DNA of 15,321 nt, from assembly GCA_035763085.1 (NCBI GenBank), contig DASUBV010000007.1:1-15321 (forward strand), written 5' to 3'. This document shows, one piece after another, positions 15,308-15,321 of this stretch (positions are counted from its first letter, which is position 1; each line of letters begins with the position of its first letter). The translations under genes were made by a program, and so were the position numbers. Source of the stretch: DASUBV01 sp035763085 (GTDB taxonomy: Bacteria > Actinomycetota > Actinomycetes > Streptosporangiales > Streptosporangiaceae). The notes under the pieces were generated by a model that was given only the letters and a program-made list of their open reading frames with translations, did not search any database and had not been told where the DNA came from.

Positions 15308-15321
15308 GGGGGGGCGGGCCC

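Overview
The window reads as chromosomal DNA of a high-GC actinomycete. Nearly every codon ends in G or C, GTG and TTG starts are common, stop and start codons overlap tightly, and the protein families are typical of Actinobacteria (SigE-type sigma factor, the DUF4129/MoxR/DUF58 set, DUF4232 lipoproteins). I cannot name a species. I see no tRNA, rRNA, CRISPR array, insertion sequence, phage gene or replication origin.

Layout. (1) 42-729, minus: a SigE-family ECF sigma factor. Its C-terminus seems to need a one-base frame correction at a G4 run (165-168), after which it stops at 90-92, directly before a 15-bp hairpin. (2) 780-1394, plus: a small metallo-beta-lactamase-fold hydrolase, divergent from the sigma gene. 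(3) 1459-5119, minus: a four-gene operon, transcribed ATPase, permease, ATPase, permease, encoding two ABC-2 type exporters; its 5' leader can fold into alternative stems. (4) 5369-9858, plus and divergent from the exporters: five genes joined by 4-bp overlaps, namely a DUF4129 membrane protein, a small membrane protein, a MoxR AAA+ ATPase, a DUF58 (vWA-like) protein and a six-helix membrane protein. (5) 9944-11797, minus: a gamma-glutamyltransferase-family Ntn hydrolase without signal peptide. (6) 12064-15283, plus: four consecutive DUF4232 secreted proteins; three look like lipoproteins and the fourth is a cationic protein with an ordinary signal peptide.

How it fits together. The MoxR ATPase and DUF58 protein probably form an AAA+/vWA chaperone pair acting at the membrane with the three membrane proteins beside them. 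The divergently transcribed ABC-2 exporters share the same intergenic control region. This is inferred from gene order only. The four DUF4232 genes are clearly paralogous, with four cysteines at equivalent places in each, and the second and third have near-identical ECF-like promoter motifs upstream, suggesting envelope-stress or cell-surface control. Both convergent gene pairs (1394/1459 and 9858/9944) are separated by a strong inverted repeat that may terminate transcription both ways.
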